Assembly: GCA_019234035.1 (NCBI GenBank)
Contig: JAFALX010000147.1
Location: 1-5,017 of the forward strand
DNA length: 5,017 bases
Reading direction: 5' to 3'
DNA from: Candidatus Dormiibacterota bacterium
GTDB taxonomy: Bacteria; Chloroflexota; Dormibacteria; Aeolococcales; Aeolococcaceae
Shown here in pieces: positions 4,717-5,017 of the stretch. Every line of letters begins with the position of its first letter. Position 1 is the first letter of the stretch. The position numbers were made by a program, and so were the translations under genes. The notes below the pieces were generated by a model, which was not told the origin of the DNA, did no database searches, and saw only the letters and a program-made list of their open reading frames with translations.

Positions 4717-5017
4717 ATGGCGCGATACGAGAGCTGGGTCCCACCGCCCCCGGTGGAGGCCGTCAGCGAGGAAGAGGAGCTGTTCTCCGATCTCCTCGAC
4801 CGCGGCATCCGCACGCCGGAGACGATGCGCTCCTTCTTCGACACCGACCGGCCGCCCATTGCCGACGAGGAGCAGCCGTTTCGCACGCTGCGCCAGCTCG
4901 AGATCACGGCGCGCGCCGACTTCCTCTCGGGGATCCTACTGCTCGGCAGCTCGGTGCTCTCGTGGGGATCGGAGCGGCACGTGCTCGGTGTGCTCGAGTC
5001 GTTCGCGCACATGGCCT
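4717..5017 (+). CDS. Hypothetical protein, 5'-part only (100 residues visible)
   Basis: An open frame with strongly GC-biased third positions runs from ATG 4717 through the right edge without a stop. The visible part begins with a short N-terminus containing four prolines (P9-P12). An acidic helix follows (SEEEELFSDLLDRGI, about 17-31), then a charged region with FFDTDRPP, a predicted helix starting with RTLRQLEITARADFL, and a mildly hydrophobic stretch near 70-83. I do not recognise the family. It diverges from the phosphatase gene across 46 bp (31 bp if the phosphatase starts at 4685). The opposite strand is also open here, but its translation is Ser/Arg-rich and non-protein-like, so the plus strand is preferred. 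Confidence 0.65.
   Translation, partial: MARYESWVPPPPVEAVSEEEELFSDLLDRGIRTPETMRSFFDTDRPPIADEEQPFRTLRQLEITARADFLSGILLLGSSVLSWGSERHVLGVLESFAHMA

Noticed and set aside
4671..5012. N-terminal extension of the phosphatase up to 5012
   Set aside because: The extra residues are Ser/Arg-rich and antisense to the right-edge gene, and HAD-IIA proteins begin close to the DLDGT motif, as with ATG 4670 or 4685.
1..5017. tRNA, rRNA, riboswitch, CRISPR array, insertion sequence or attachment site
   Set aside because: I found no cloverleaf, array of spaced repeats, transposase motif or terminal inverted repeats, and gaps between genes are 64 bp or less.

Overview
The window looks like a chromosomal stretch from a high-GC actinobacterium. 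The base composition is roughly 70% GC by eye, third codon positions are strongly GC-biased, and GTG starts are common. The gene content includes a twin YbjQ-domain protein and a His-rich small integral membrane protein of a type I associate with Actinomycetota, particularly Thermoleophilia/Solirubrobacterales-like genomes. That placement is an inference from style, not from a marker gene. No mobile element, RNA gene, CRISPR array or defence system is visible.

Layout, left to right. Positions 1-1521 hold a three-gene minus-strand cluster read as 1521 -> 1: a 164-aa multi-pass membrane protein, a 130-aa soluble protein of unknown function, and the start of a YbjQ-type (heavy-metal-binding domain) protein cut by the left edge. 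Divergent from it is a plus-strand 76-aa protein with one C-terminal membrane segment (1586-1816). Its 3' end overlaps convergently with the end of holB, which encodes the delta' clamp-loader subunit of DNA polymerase III (minus, 1740-2861). Divergent from holB is a CPBP/CAAX-type membrane protease (plus, 2924-3910). Its end overlaps by 32 bp with a HAD-IIA phosphatase (minus, 3879-4670). Divergent from that is an unrecognised plus-strand gene (4717 onward), cut by the right edge. Apart from the short gaps between genes, the whole window is coding.

The architecture is three head-to-head pairs with very short divergent gaps (about 46-64 bp), joined by tail-to-tail overlaps. Six of the eight genes share the same 5' layout: a -10-like hexamer (GAGAAT, TACGAT, CACAAT, CACAAT, GATAAT, CACACT) ending 7-8 nt before the start codon, with no Shine-Dalgarno sequence. 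This is the geometry of leaderless or near-leaderless transcription. The YbjQ gene, internal to an operon, is the only one with a clear AGGAGG. Other non-coding signals are a perfect 12-bp palindrome midway between the holB and protease -10 elements, and two adjacent perfect 7-bp hairpins directly downstream of the holB stop.

I see no convincing new multi-gene system. The most interesting items are the uniform leaderless start architecture, the uncharacterised membrane protein / 130-aa protein / YbjQ cluster, the small tail-anchored protein, and a delta' subunit that keeps Walker A and SRC but lacks the usual zinc-binding cysteines.
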